Shown here: one piece after another, positions 45,201 through 54,267 of the stretch | How positions within the stretch are numbered: position 1 is the first letter of the stretch | How the letters are laid out: the number at the start of each line of letters is the position of its first letter | Assembly: GCF_017086365.1 (NCBI RefSeq) | Contig: NZ_CP070969.1 | Location: forward strand, 4,960,001 to 5,024,000 | DNA length: 64,000 nt | Source of the DNA: Paenibacillus tianjinensis | GTDB taxonomy: Bacteria; Bacillota; Bacilli; Paenibacillales; Paenibacillaceae | Direction of reading: 5' to 3' | Translations under genes and position numbers: made by a program | The notes under the pieces: model-generated | Told to the model about the DNA's origin: nothing | Database searches by the model: none | Seen by the model: only the letters and a program-made list of their open reading frames with translations

Positions 45201-47540
45201 ACTCTTAACAACGGCCTGTACGCTGGCATAATCGAGTGGAACGCCACCGGCATAACTGCTTCCTTCGGCCTTGTCCAACCCGCGAACGCGGATTACCGCC
45301 TGGGTCGCCGGATTAATCACCGCTGCCTTTACCTTTTTGAATAAGAAGCCCGGTTTCTTGAACATAAGTTCACCGATATAATAGGTCTGATCTGAAGGGA
45401 TCGTAAACTTCCCTTGAGCATCCGTAACTCCGAGCGCCTGACCATAACGGCTAATTTCCACGCCGGCCTGCAATTCGCCTTGTCCGCCAGTGACATGCTG
45501 CCGCACAGTAATGGTTACATTTTGTGCCTGGTCAACAGTTAGATAAGGTTTCTCTACTAGGTCAACCAGTTTCCCGTCTTTACCTCTGATCTCTACATCA
45601 AATTCATTCTTCGGCAAAACCTTCAGTACTGCCTCAGCCAGCGGTTCTCCATTGACATACTGACCGTTTGAATAGGTATAAGGCGAGAATTGAACTTTAT
45701 AAGTTCCTGCAGTAACCGGCTTCCAGTCCCGCATATTAATGCGCTCCAGATGACCATCCTTCTCCCTGGTCGTCCAAGACAGCGAATCATTCGCTAAAAC
45801 TGTGCCGCTCTCATCCACAATCGAGAACCTATAGCTGCCGTTCAGATCGATAATATTGCCATATTCATCTGTCATAACAACCTGGTTCTGGACACTTTCA
45901 CCCAGTACAACCTGATTCCGCAGTTCATCTTTGCCATAATAAGACGTGTCCGGTACCACAACATTAATCTTGGTTGTGTAGGTGCTGCCGCCCTTCAGCG
46001 TATATTCGCTCTCGGCCGGCTTAAAGAATGCTTTCAGTACAATCTGATTCGCACTGTTACTCTGGCCGGCTGCCGAAGGCGCAACAGTGGCTGTCAGTCG
46101 ATGAATTTCTTCCCCCTTGCGCACATACAAAGTACCATTAGCCGCAGGAAGAGTAGTACTGATCTGGCTATAATTGAGCCTGTCATTAAGATAAGACACC
46201 AGCACTTGTCCTACACCTGCGCTCTGCTGAGGCACCTGAAGCTTCAAGGCACTATAATCAGCCGGGTTCGCAGCCGTTGTTACTTCAACCGCAGCTTCCG
46301 TCGGCTTAACCCTATTACGGAAGACCACCTTGCCGTCCACACCCTGAACGGTGCCGACCGCAGTGATTTCATATTCCTTATTCTTTTTGACATAGATAAC
46401 AGGTGAAGTTAACTTTTTATTGTTGTATCCACCATTAATCTGTTTATACTGGTTGTTATCAATGAGTGAATAAGATTCCAGCTGCACCGGCTTATTATCC
46501 CATGTGTAATGGAGGCTGAGACGACTATAATCACTGCCATCCTCAATAATCTCCTTGTGAACTCCGCTAACAGAGGAATACAACGCCGCTTGACCCGTCT
46601 GGAATAAATACGCTCCATCGTCTGTAGTAACGTAGCCTGTATAATTTCCTGATACTTCACCAGTTCTAAGAACTAACACATCGATTCCCGAAACTCCATA
46701 GCGGTTAACAATTCCGTTTGGCCAAGAAGTGTTAGAATTATAGTTACGCAGCTGCTTGCCAGCTGCATCCAAGTAACGAATAGCAACAGTATATGTTCCT
46801 GCCTGCTGGAGATCGGTTACATAGATGGGCTTAGCTTCATATTGATCGGTCCCCTGTTTCAACAATACGAACAGAACAGAAGTACTAATGGTTGAGCTTA
46901 TTTTATCCCTCAATTGAATCTGTCCGTTTGCATCCGTTGTAAAGGTGTAATAGGAATAATTCAACGAAATAGCGAGCGATTCGTTCGCTAGCGGAACACC
47001 ATTATTGCTAATGGTCAGTCTTACATTCTTATCATCACTGCGTATCTCTCCATTGGTTGCACTTACATATGTATTAGAATCCTTGGCCATTACTTCGACA
47101 GCAATGTTTATCCCCGTTGTCGAGGGTACCCGGATAATCTGCGGTAGGGTAACAACCGTACCTTGCTCACCCTCAAATTCTGCCCGCAGGGAATATTCTT
47201 CACCGGCTGTCAATCCTTCAAAAGGAATGCTGCTATATTCAAGGGAATTGTATACAGCATCCACTGCTGTAAGCTTCGCCTCGCTTTTAGGCTTCACCTG
47301 GCGTGCAATTTCAGTTTCACCCTTGGTAAGGATAAACTTAACCTCTTGCAGAACCTTAAGATCTTTATAGGTGACATCTACTACACTGTTGACCGTAATC
47401 TTTTGCTTGCCGTCCGGCGATAGTTCATTGGATGCCATTCCCGCTTTAAGTGAAGCAGCAGACACCCCAAGTACATTAATAAAAGCTAATAAAAAAACTA
47501 AAACTACCGAAACAGCCATTCGAAATCTCTTTGAATACAT
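42252..47540 (-). CDS. Very large SLH-domain surface protein
   Basis: A secreted cell-wall-bound protein of 1762 residues from the ATG at 47540 (AGGAG 7 bases before it). A signal peptide covers the first 29 residues (MAVSVVLVFLLAFINVLGVSAA). Residues about 30-1130 are beta-rich and contain several segments like carboxypeptidase-regulatory or Ig-like folds (SLNYSYYTFTTDANGQIQL, ISRYGQALGVTDAQGKFTIPSDQTYYI). A Gly/Asn/Thr/Pro linker follows at about 1150-1195 (NGNGNGNGTGSG, TPTPSPTPTPT), then a helical region at 1200-1330, a beta region, and three SLH domains at about 1585-1762 (FTDVSANHWAVQEINYLL, FKDISSSNPYYDEIAAAYAA, FTDKAKISKWAAASVALT). SLH domains bind pyruvylated secondary wall polymer. 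Ligand of the long stalk unknown. Confidence 0.9.
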   Translation of the reverse strand: MYSKRFRMAVSVVLVFLLAFINVLGVSAASLKAGMASNELSPDGKQKITVNSVVDVTYKDLKVLQEVKFILTKGETEIARQVKPKSEAKLTAVDAVYNSLEYSSIPFEGLTAGEEYSLRAEFEGEQGTVVTLPQIIRVPSTTGINIAVEVMAKDSNTYVSATNGEIRSDDKNVRLTISNNGVPLANESLAISLNYSYYTFTTDANGQIQLRDKISSTISTSVLFVLLKQGTDQYEAKPIYVTDLQQAGTYTVAIRYLDAAGKQLRNYNSNTSWPNGIVNRYGVSGIDVLVLRTGEVSGNYTGYVTTDDGAYLFQTGQAALYSSVSGVHKEIIEDGSDYSRLSLHYTWDNKPVQLESYSLIDNNQYKQINGGYNNKKLTSPVIYVKKNKEYEITAVGTVQGVDGKVVFRNRVKPTEAAVEVTTAANPADYSALKLQVPQQSAGVGQVLVSYLNDRLNYSQISTTLPAANGTLYVRKGEEIHRLTATVAPSAAGQSNSANQIVLKAFFKPAESEYTLKGGSTYTTKINVVVPDTSYYGKDELRNQVVLGESVQNQVVMTDEYGNIIDLNGSYRFSIVDESGTVLANDSLSWTTREKDGHLERINMRDWKPVTAGTYKVQFSPYTYSNGQYVNGEPLAEAVLKVLPKNEFDVEIRGKDGKLVDLVEKPYLTVDQAQNVTITVRQHVTGGQGELQAGVEISRYGQALGVTDAQGKFTIPSDQTYYIGELMFKKPGFLFKKVKAAVINPATQAVIRVRGLDKAEGSSYAGGVPLDYASVQAVVKSQDGSYQGDSYFINTSEAQAILVVDSPSVVGVDFIRYNRSYTGVESKFGYYMYGSVRTEPGKDYSLVLDARQELQEVSKVLLDRPAEDLSVVRADLAGANNVPYVIDSNAVKENYFYATQGTYSMLAQTASDTFIYRDGVVIGAGDNTLTLDDSASGLATLVAPESGTIYSVEYSTPNQSTLKSYAYNADQVRLTPGDVTVQVDKAFGTIEYQYDIHFAPGTLKAGTLTELAPQTIQGLDIVGLKDGKLKRPAGVNWLTIGLVDTAGNQIGQIKKPQILVISNGGWSNGYKYVTPEAASYEIQDESGRTLYSDSSVSYPLTAYTFNTLGENVGYLTNGTYIIKASLTIDGKNYTLNKKVVLETTTGTVVDPGTDLPGTDVGNGDGSGTGNSNGNGNGNGTGSGTETGTGTVTPTPSPTPTPTAANVTENVEKQNNKLEELLTNTTGSAVERAAAAQTALTSIADSLKSATTSAEAEQNSKSLSKAMDTAAGLLATIQDSAAKQKIVDSITELVGSAPYLLNKMDSSDKAVSLAHTLIENAAAVLNNVQGVAAEDIQKLKNSVISSSQTALNKAGEVTIAKANVTVAGNTVSSKLDETLISTQIQSAKLALSDLSKDLTSKLGTGSAAELKVSITVNVPPVEEGIHKLNTTLPSEILTLVKENDVAGLKIQMDQTAFTLEPDTFGTVEAGQTINLAAEVVENAVVSKPSQAEPLASIPVMEFSASVGGQQVKSFAKPIEVTFDVSSIDTSKYSGANLENLTVYLLNNESLTWEAVGGKYDPVTQTVTTPRGHFSRYTVMLGKASFTDVSANHWAVQEINYLLNKGILDQSAVFRPSDKVTRQEFAAMIARAYGLSGEGLLLPFKDISSSNPYYDEIAAAYAAGIITGKSANAFDPKATITREEIATMLARALTAYNGKQAVSQPESVNATFTDKAKISKWAAASVALTKSIQLFEGFEDHSFRPAQTASKAEAAALIYRLYQLK

Positions 47541-48154
47541 AACCCATCTCCTACTCCCCAGTGAATTCAAATCCTTTTTTTAACGATCTAAACCGTACGA
47601 TCACTACTCCTTTCTAAACTAAGCCCAAAAAAGGCGTCTAGCATAGATTTTACATTTATTTCTTTGCAGTGTCTATTAATTCCCTTAACAGGTAAGAGAA
47701 TAGAACTAATTCCAGGATAATACTTTCACTGAAATGTCGAAATTACTGGATTTATGACTGATGTAGTCCCAGAAATTGCCAAAGGTATTATACATATTGA
47801 CTCTGGTAATCAATAAAAGAGTTGCAACGCTGAGTTATGTTTGGGTAGAAAATCCGGCTATTGCTTTGAGGAAGATTCTGAGCAGTTATGCTGCAAAACT
47901 AATAGAGGGGCGTGCCCAGTAACAAACGACTACTGAGGTAGAGGTAGTAACTTAGCTTGGGAGATAAGGTAGATCAAATGCGGCATCTGAACAAGACGAT
48001 GTTGACAACGGATTCTTGTGGTACCTTTAAGAGGAAAAGAAAAATCGACCATCTGAGGGTAACAATATCAGTGTTAATAGAACAGACAAACCTATAAAGA
48101 AACAGCTCTTTACAGGTTTGCCTGACTTACTTTCAGTATTTAATTCTTCATAGA
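47541..48154. other. Gap of about 600 bp upstream of the SLH gene
   Basis: The part next to 47540 is the 5' region of the SLH gene. No strong promoter was found. The rest holds no gene I can support. A 51-codon open stretch on the plus strand (about 47767-47922) lacks a good start and Shine-Dalgarno. A terminator-like hairpin lies at 48087-48120. It could be remnant DNA, but I recognise no transposase or terminal repeats. Confidence 0.5.
48087..48120 (-). terminator. Probable terminator of the polysaccharide locus
   Basis: Hairpin CAAACCT-n-TAAAGA / TCTTTA-n-AGGTTTG, 35 bp past rfbB. The T-run on the minus strand is interrupted (TTTGTCTGTT), so strength is uncertain. Confidence 0.6.
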
Positions 48155-49150
48155 TTAATTCCGGTACTCGCCGCTAAGGATAAGTTCCCACCATTCTGTG
48201 TTGTCGATATACCACTGGATGGTCTGAGCAATTCCAGTCTCAAAGGTATAAGTTGGCTTCCAGCCCAGATTCTCCAGCTTGGTTGGATCAATAGCATAAC
48301 GCTTGTCGTGACCTAAACGGTCAGCAACAAATTCAATCAGATCTTCAGATTTACCCAAAGTATGAATGATCGTCTTAACTACCTCTAGATTGGTTCGCTC
48401 ATTATGTCCACCTACATTGTATACTTCACCATTAACTCCTTGATGCAGAACCAGATCAATGGCAGCACAGTGATCCCATACATGCAGCCAATCGCGGATA
48501 TTCTTGCCATCGCCATAGACAGGAACCTTCTGTTCGTTCATTACCTTCGATATCGTCAGAGGAATTAATTTTTCAGGAAAATGATAGGGTCCATAATTAT
48601 TAGAACAGCGGGTAATATTCATAGGTAATCCGAAAGTTTCATAATACGCCCGCACCAATAGATCTGAAGAAGCTTTGCTCGCACTGTAAGGGCTGTTAGG
48701 CTGCAAAGGTGTTTCTTCCGTAAAGAATACAGAAGGATCAAAATCCAGTTCTCCGTAAACCTCATCAGTGGATACATGAACAAACTTGCTGATTCCATCC
48801 TTTCGAGATGCATCAAGCAGCACTTGTGTACCCATAACATTCGTCCGTACAAATACTGCCGGATCTGTTATGGAGCGGTCCACATGACTTTCTGCTGCAA
48901 AATGCACTACATAATCGAATTGTTCTTGCTCAAAAAGTGAACTAATCGTCTCCCGGTCAGCAATATCCGCTTGCACAAAACGGTAATTGTCTCTATTTTC
49001 AATGTCTGAATGCTTTTTAAGTTCGCCTGCATAGGTCAACAAATCCAGGTTCACGACATCATAATCCGAGTATTTATCCACCATATATTGCACAAAATTC
49101 CCGCCAATAAAACCAGCACCACCGGTGATCAGCAATTTCTTCCTGCTCAT
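48155..49150 (-). CDS. rfbB: dTDP-glucose 4,6-dehydratase
   Basis: RfbB converts dTDP-glucose to dTDP-4-keto-6-deoxyglucose, a precursor of dTDP-rhamnose and related sugars. The 331-residue SDR enzyme has the NAD motif TGGAGFIGGNFVQ near residue 8, the active-site HVSTDEVYGEL block, and the catalytic YSASKAS motif near 156; NNYGPYHFPEKLIPL is diagnostic of this family. It is the last gene of the locus, 33 bp after rfbC, and a hairpin follows. Confidence 0.97.
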   Translation of the reverse strand: MSRKKLLITGGAGFIGGNFVQYMVDKYSDYDVVNLDLLTYAGELKKHSDIENRDNYRFVQADIADRETISSLFEQEQFDYVVHFAAESHVDRSITDPAVFVRTNVMGTQVLLDASRKDGISKFVHVSTDEVYGELDFDPSVFFTEETPLQPNSPYSASKASSDLLVRAYYETFGLPMNITRCSNNYGPYHFPEKLIPLTISKVMNEQKVPVYGDGKNIRDWLHVWDHCAAIDLVLHQGVNGEVYNVGGHNERTNLEVVKTIIHTLGKSEDLIEFVADRLGHDKRYAIDPTKLENLGWKPTYTFETGIAQTIQWYIDNTEWWELILSGEYRN

Positions 49151-49182
49151 TCAATGCACCTCAAATTCAATAAAATATTCTT

Positions 49183-49743
49183 CTAAAGATCATAAGTAAA
49201 ATTCAAATTAGCCTCTCTCAGTAAAGGAGCCTTCTCATCTTTGCCGGAAAGTACCGGAGTAACATGAATAGGCCATTCAATCCCTATAGATGGATCATTC
49301 CAAAGAATTCCCCCGTCGCATTCAGGCGCATAAAGCTCATCACATTTATATTGAACCTCAACATCTTCGGTAAGCGTCATAAAACCATGAGCGAACCCTT
49401 TTGGAATCAGTAGCTGCTTCTTATTCTCTGCACTAAGCTCTACCCCATACCACTTCCCGTAAGAGGGACTTCCTCTTCTAATATCCACTGCCACATCAAA
49501 AATAGAACCACGCGTACAACGGACAAGCTTAGTCTGAGCTTTGGGATTCAATTGGTAGTGGAGACCTCTCAGCGTCCCTTTCGCAGCAGAATAGGACTGA
49601 TTATCTTGTACAAAAGCAGTATCAATACCTTGCTCTTTGAATTTGGCATCACTGAAGGTTTCCATAAACCATCCCCGATGATCTCCGAAAACAGCAGGCT
49701 CTACAATAAATACGCCTGGAAGCATCGTTTCCGTTAGTTTCAT
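49183..49743 (-). CDS. rfbC: dTDP-4-dehydrorhamnose 3,5-epimerase
   Basis: RfbC epimerises C3 and C5 of dTDP-4-keto-6-deoxyglucose. The cupin-fold protein (186 residues from the ATG at 49743) has the FGDHRGWFMETFSDAKF block, the active-site motif LRGLHYQLNPKAQTKLVRC and GFAHGFMTLTEDVEVQYKCDELY. A GTG at 49752 is an alternative start. It lies between rfbA and rfbB. Confidence 0.97.
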   Translation of the reverse strand: MKLTETMLPGVFIVEPAVFGDHRGWFMETFSDAKFKEQGIDTAFVQDNQSYSAAKGTLRGLHYQLNPKAQTKLVRCTRGSIFDVAVDIRRGSPSYGKWYGVELSAENKKQLLIPKGFAHGFMTLTEDVEVQYKCDELYAPECDGGILWNDPSIGIEWPIHVTPVLSGKDEKAPLLREANLNFTYDL

Positions 49744-49763
49744 ATTCCCCACACCTTCAATGT

Positions 49764-50642
49764 TTAATATTGGATTTTTCCGGTGGCGACTTTGATTAAA
49801 TATTGCCCGTAGCCAGTTTTACTCAGTTTCTGACCACATACCAGCAGATGCTCTTTAGTGATCCAGCCATTAATATATGCAATTTCCTCAAGAGCTGCTA
49901 TTTTGATTCCTTGATGATCTTCAATAGTTCTGACAAAATTAGTGGCATCTACAAGACTCTGATGAGTTCCAGTGTCGAGCCAAGTAAACCCGCGGCCCAG
50001 TAACTCAACATCCAACTCACCAAGTTTAAGATATGCTTCATTAATAGAAGTGATTTCAAGTTCACCTCTTACCGAAGGCTGTACATTCTTAGCAATTTCC
50101 ACAACCCTATTATCGTAGAAATACAACCCCGTAATTGCATAATTGGATTTCGGCTCAGAAGGCTTCTCTTCTACACTGAGCACCTTACCTTCTTCATTAA
50201 ATTCCACTACACCAAAACGCTCCGGATCCTGCACATGATACCCAAAGACAGTTGCACCAACCTCTTTATCTGAAGCACGTTTCAGCATTTTCCGTATGCC
50301 GTTTCCGTAATAAATATTATCCCCTAATACCATAGCTACAGAATCTTCTCCAATAAACTTTTCTCCCAAAATAAAGGCTTGTGCTAGGCCGTCGGGTGTC
50401 GGTTGTACGATATATTGGAGGGTGATTCCAAACTGAGACCCATCACCCAAAAGACTCTCAAATCGTGGAGTATCCTCTGGAGTGGAAATAATAAGTATTT
50501 CATTTATTCCCGCTAACATTAATGTGGAAAGTGGATAATAAATCATTGGCTTATCATAAACGGGTAACAACTGCTTACTAGTAACCATCGTTAAAGGATA
50601 TAGGCGCGTTCCGCTACCACCTGCTAGAATAATACCTTTCAT
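49764..50642 (-). CDS. rfbA: Glucose-1-phosphate thymidylyltransferase
   Basis: RfbA makes dTDP-glucose from glucose-1-phosphate and dTTP. The 292-residue protein begins [18 protein letters not shown], the nucleotide-binding signature, followed by [33 protein letters not shown] and [12 protein letters not shown]. It opens the rfbA-rfbC-rfbB group. No rfbD (dTDP-4-dehydrorhamnose reductase) follows in this window. Confidence 0.97.
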   Translation of the reverse strand: MKGIILAGGSGTRLYPLTMVTSKQLLPVYDKPMIYYPLSTLMLAGINEILIISTPEDTPRFESLLGDGSQFGITLQYIVQPTPDGLAQAFILGEKFIGEDSVAMVLGDNIYYGNGIRKMLKRASDKEVGATVFGYHVQDPERFGVVEFNEEGKVLSVEEKPSEPKSNYAITGLYFYDNRVVEIAKNVQPSVRGELEITSINEAYLKLGELDVELLGRGFTWLDTGTHQSLVDATNFVRTIEDHQGIKIAALEEIAYINGWITKEHLLVCGQKLSKTGYGQYLIKVATGKIQY

Positions 50643-50748
50643 AAAGAGCCCCTTCCTACATTCAACATAAACTTAATTAACTAATTAATATTTCAGTCAG
50701 GTTTATACGTAAATATTATCTGTTAAATATCTATATACAGACGATTAT

Positions 50749-51720
50749 TTATCTATACCGTATATCACGAAGTATACTTTTCCATCCTCTAGAAAATCTA
50801 AAGTATCTACCTGACATTGCCTCTAGAAAAACTTTCCACACTCGAACCACTATTTCGGGATGAAGTTTATTCCGATGCTCCAAATGTCTATTCTTCTCTG
50901 TTAATTGGGTTAAGCCCTCCCTTTTAAGTAGCTTCTGTTTAGGTTTGAGGAATTCTATCAATGCAAGAAAGTCAACATTTTTCCCCTTTTTCACATTTTT
51001 ATTTTTTGAAATCTCAATTTCGCTAAAAATGTCTTTTTTAAGAGCCCCTAATTGGTTGTTAGCATGCTGTCTATACTTTATCAATCTCTTATCCAGCGCT
51101 TTAATTTCCTTATCTTTCATTACTGCTACAATAATTGATATCCAAGCGTCATGGACCCAGTTGTCGTGAATGGGCAGAAGAGATTTTTTGAGTTCCCCTC
51201 TAAAGGCCATAGTAGCACCAGTGACGACATTTTGTTTCAACAGAATTCTCTCTGGATATTTATCAAACTCTTTTTGAGATTTCTGTGAAAAACCAACCGA
51301 TTTCCATAGGTCGTACCCCATAAAATTTAGATCTTGATCCACAATCTCAGCGTTTGTAAAGACCGCACATAAGTTAGAATTACGATAGAATTCCATCTCT
51401 ATGTCTTGAATTTTATTTTCATTCCATACATCATCTTGATCAGCGAGGAAAATTATGTCTCCAGTACAATACCCAATCGCCTTTTCAAAGTTTTTGGTAC
51501 TTCCCATTTGGAATTGGTTAATAAATAAGTTTACTTTAAAAGAAACTCTATTTCTAAAACCATTAATTATTGCAACTGTACTATCCGTTGAACAATCATC
51601 ACATATTACTAATTCATCCGGTAATCTAGATTGGCTTGAGATACTATCTAATTGCTCGAGTAAATATTCCCCTCCATTATATGTACACAGAGCTATAGAA
51701 ATCTTATAATCTGTCAACAT
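50749..51720 (-). CDS. GT2-family glycosyltransferase
   Basis: A 323-residue GT-A fold glycosyltransferase. The N-terminal domain shows ISIALCTYNGGEYLLEQLDSI, VICDDCSTDSTVAIINGF and the metal-binding ADQDDVW motif near residue 96. The C-terminal region is basic (KPKQKLLKREGLTQLTEKNRH) with no membrane helix. It lies between wzx and rfbA and most likely adds one sugar of the repeat unit; donor and linkage are unknown. Base composition is A/T-rich. Confidence 0.9.
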   Translation of the reverse strand: MLTDYKISIALCTYNGGEYLLEQLDSISSQSRLPDELVICDDCSTDSTVAIINGFRNRVSFKVNLFINQFQMGSTKNFEKAIGYCTGDIIFLADQDDVWNENKIQDIEMEFYRNSNLCAVFTNAEIVDQDLNFMGYDLWKSVGFSQKSQKEFDKYPERILLKQNVVTGATMAFRGELKKSLLPIHDNWVHDAWISIIVAVMKDKEIKALDKRLIKYRQHANNQLGALKKDIFSEIEISKNKNVKKGKNVDFLALIEFLKPKQKLLKREGLTQLTEKNRHLEHRNKLHPEIVVRVWKVFLEAMSGRYFRFSRGWKSILRDIRYR

Positions 51721-51800
51721 TTCATCTATCCTCTTATATTATTTTTCAACAAACACAAAATACTTATTATTTTTTCTTCTTTAAGAGTAAATTATACTGT

Positions 51801-53318
51801 CTATCTTTTTTTAAAATAATATATCAGCTTTTTCAGCTTCAATTCCTTAAAAATCATTAATAAAACACCGTAATATAAAATACTAAGACACAACGAAACG
51901 AATAGTTCCAAAAACAAGTTATCTATCGATAAAATATTTTTCGAAAAACACAATGCAATCCCTAAAAATATAGCAATCAGGAATAATTTAACTAACAGCA
52001 GAATTGAAATATTCCATTTTATGTGTTTTTTTGAAGTGAAATAAATAATTATAGGATATAACAAAAGAGCTATTAATGTAGCTAATGAGGCTCCCAAATA
52101 ACTATATCTGGGAATTAATACTATATTCAAAATAGCATTTACTACAACACAAATTAAAACGTAAAGAAGCATTCTTTTAGTTTTCCCTAAAATCTCGTAT
52201 CCCTTATGACCATACATAGCAAAATTCCAGGCAAAGTATCCTACGAGTAGAATAGGAATTATAATTGCTCCTTCTCGAAATTCTTCTCCTAAAAGAAGTT
52301 TAACTATGGAGTCCCTATAAACAGTCACAAAAGAAACTACAGGTGTTACTACAAGTAAAAAAATTCTTGAGAAATTTGATATTACAGACTCAACATGCTT
52401 AGTGTCACCTTGTTTAGCTGCAACATTCATTATAATTGGATGTGCTGCTGTAATTAAAGGACCACATAATAATCCTAATCCCGCTGTCACAATATTGTTG
52501 TTTGCTGAATATATACCCACGTCACTAGCAGACTTAAAGTATTCTAACAAATATCTGTCACTCATATTTAGTAAGGACAACCCTAGAAACCAACCAATCA
52601 TAGGAAATCCAAAGGACAGTAATTTTGTAGTAAATTCTTTAAATGATTCTAATGAGTCGAATTTTTCAGTCTCTTTATATTTGAAAAGATCATAATACAT
52701 TGGAACAATTAAAATCAAAAAGGATAATACCATTCCCCAAAATAATGATTCTGTGTTTTTCCAAAAAAAAAGGTATAGTCCAATACTAATTATCAATTTT
52801 AATACTGCATTAGAGATTTGTATAATTCCGTAAAGTTTAACCTTCATTTCTGATTGATAGATTGTACTTCCAATATTAAAAAGACTTTGGAATGAGACTA
52901 ACAAAAATGTAACAAAATAATATTTTTTATATTCACCAATAATATCTTTAATAATAGGATATAAAGACATAAAAATAATGGCAAAAAATAGAATTATGTA
53001 GAATACCAATCTTTTTATATACTGATTGAAATTCCATAAATTATTCTCTTCTTCATACTGTGGCCTAAATTTTTGTATTGATTGAACTAACCACTGAGAG
53101 ATTAACGGTGATAAAATGCTTACTGAAGTCAGAACAAGAGCATATTGACCATACTCTAAGGGAGAGAACATTCTGGTGAATATCACAAGACTAAGAACCC
53201 CTAAAACTGCTGGGATTAGAATTGCAGGTATATATGCTAACGTATCTTTACCAAATCTCGCTAATATGTTTGTTTTCTTTTGCTCTAAGGGTTCCAATTT
53301 TCCACCTCTTTGTATCAT
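51801..53318 (-). CDS. Wzx-type polysaccharide flippase
   Basis: An integral membrane protein of about 500 residues with 12-14 hydrophobic helices, starting with the family signature ARFGKDTLAYIPAILIPAVLGVLSLVIFTRMFSPLEYGQYALVLT. It belongs to the PST/MOP flippase group and should move the lipid-linked repeat unit across the membrane. The ATG at 53318 is kept, but a TTG at 53297 preceded by AGAGGTGG may be the true start. Together with the Wzy-like gene it makes this a Wzx/Wzy-dependent locus. Confidence 0.9.
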   Translation of the reverse strand: MIQRGGKLEPLEQKKTNILARFGKDTLAYIPAILIPAVLGVLSLVIFTRMFSPLEYGQYALVLTSVSILSPLISQWLVQSIQKFRPQYEEENNLWNFNQYIKRLVFYIILFFAIIFMSLYPIIKDIIGEYKKYYFVTFLLVSFQSLFNIGSTIYQSEMKVKLYGIIQISNAVLKLIISIGLYLFFWKNTESLFWGMVLSFLILIVPMYYDLFKYKETEKFDSLESFKEFTTKLLSFGFPMIGWFLGLSLLNMSDRYLLEYFKSASDVGIYSANNNIVTAGLGLLCGPLITAAHPIIMNVAAKQGDTKHVESVISNFSRIFLLVVTPVVSFVTVYRDSIVKLLLGEEFREGAIIIPILLVGYFAWNFAMYGHKGYEILGKTKRMLLYVLICVVVNAILNIVLIPRYSYLGASLATLIALLLYPIIIYFTSKKHIKWNISILLLVKLFLIAIFLGIALCFSKNILSIDNLFLELFVSLCLSILYYGVLLMIFKELKLKKLIYYFKKR

Positions 53319-53379
53319 TTCCCATTCATTCTTTAGTGGGAATTCTATTTAATACCCAAAAAACTCAAGAATTATATTT

Positions 53380-54267
53380 TTATATTGAACCAGTTTTCCC
53401 AATGATAAAATCAACCACTCCTTTAGTTATCCATTTCAACCTTTCTTTTCTTGGGGAAACAAATAATGGGAAATAGAAAAATTTAAATATTAATACTAAG
53501 CTATACTTTATCTTAAATTTTATTGGAACATAACTACGCTTAAAAAGAAGTAGCGTATTTCTAAATTGATAATAGTGTCTAATAGGAGAGGGTATTCCAA
53601 TACCAAAACCCGCCAATTCCCTCCTCCCTTCTCCTAATCGATGAGCCATGATTGAATCTGCTATTATATAAGTTTCATATCCTTTTTCTCGGGCTCTCCA
53701 GCACCACTCCCAGTCTACAAGATCTATGAATAATCCAACTTCCATACCACCAATAATTTGATAAGTTTCCTTCGCTATTAAAGAACCTGAACTTAATGTT
53801 TTGTCTACTTTCATTAAATTCATGCCTGAATTACGCCTCTTTTTTGTATATAAATCCCTCTCAGTCTTATCACGATTATATGTAAGAGGGCCTACACAAG
53901 CGACTTTTATCTCTTCTTTCGACAAATAATTATATGATGAACATAAATCATCCAATAATTTCTTGTTAATATAACTATCTTGATCTAATAAAAGAACAGC
54001 TTTAAATCCATTTGAGAATGCCCAATTCATACCATGATTTTGAGCTTCGGCTATTCCTTTGTTCTCCCCTAGAGTAATTATCTGAGAAAAGCTCTTAAAT
54101 AGTTTAACAGCTCGCTGAATCTCATCCTCAATACTATTATCAACAATGCACACATTTAATTTATTTTCCTTTAAATTTTCTATACTAGCCCTTAACTCTA
54201 TGATATTTGGATTAAATGTTACAATAACTATACAAACGTTTGAGTAATTTAAATCGCTATCAGTCAA
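53380..54267 (-). CDS. GT2-family glycosyltransferase (tandem copy b)
   Basis: A 295-residue GT2 enzyme of the rhamnosyltransferase-like type. It has IVTFNPNIIELRASIENLKEN, the VLLLDQDSYI donor-binding motif near residue 93 and the family block SGSLIAKETYQIIGGMEVGLFIDLVDWEWCWRAREKGY near 156-190. It is the same length as the gene before it and matches it in nearly every block, so the two arose by duplication. The start is a TTG at 54267, overlapping the upstream stop by 8 bp. Confidence 0.92.
   Translation of the reverse strand: MTDSDLNYSNVCIVIVTFNPNIIELRASIENLKENKLNVCIVDNSIEDEIQRAVKLFKSFSQIITLGENKGIAEAQNHGMNWAFSNGFKAVLLLDQDSYINKKLLDDLCSSYNYLSKEEIKVACVGPLTYNRDKTERDLYTKKRRNSGMNLMKVDKTLSSGSLIAKETYQIIGGMEVGLFIDLVDWEWCWRAREKGYETYIIADSIMAHRLGEGRRELAGFGIGIPSPIRHYYQFRNTLLLFKRSYVPIKFKIKYSLVLIFKFFYFPLFVSPRKERLKWITKGVVDFIIGKTGSI

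Noticed and set aside
47600..48086. Insertion sequence remnant
   Set aside because: I could not find terminal inverted repeats, target duplications or a transposase motif.
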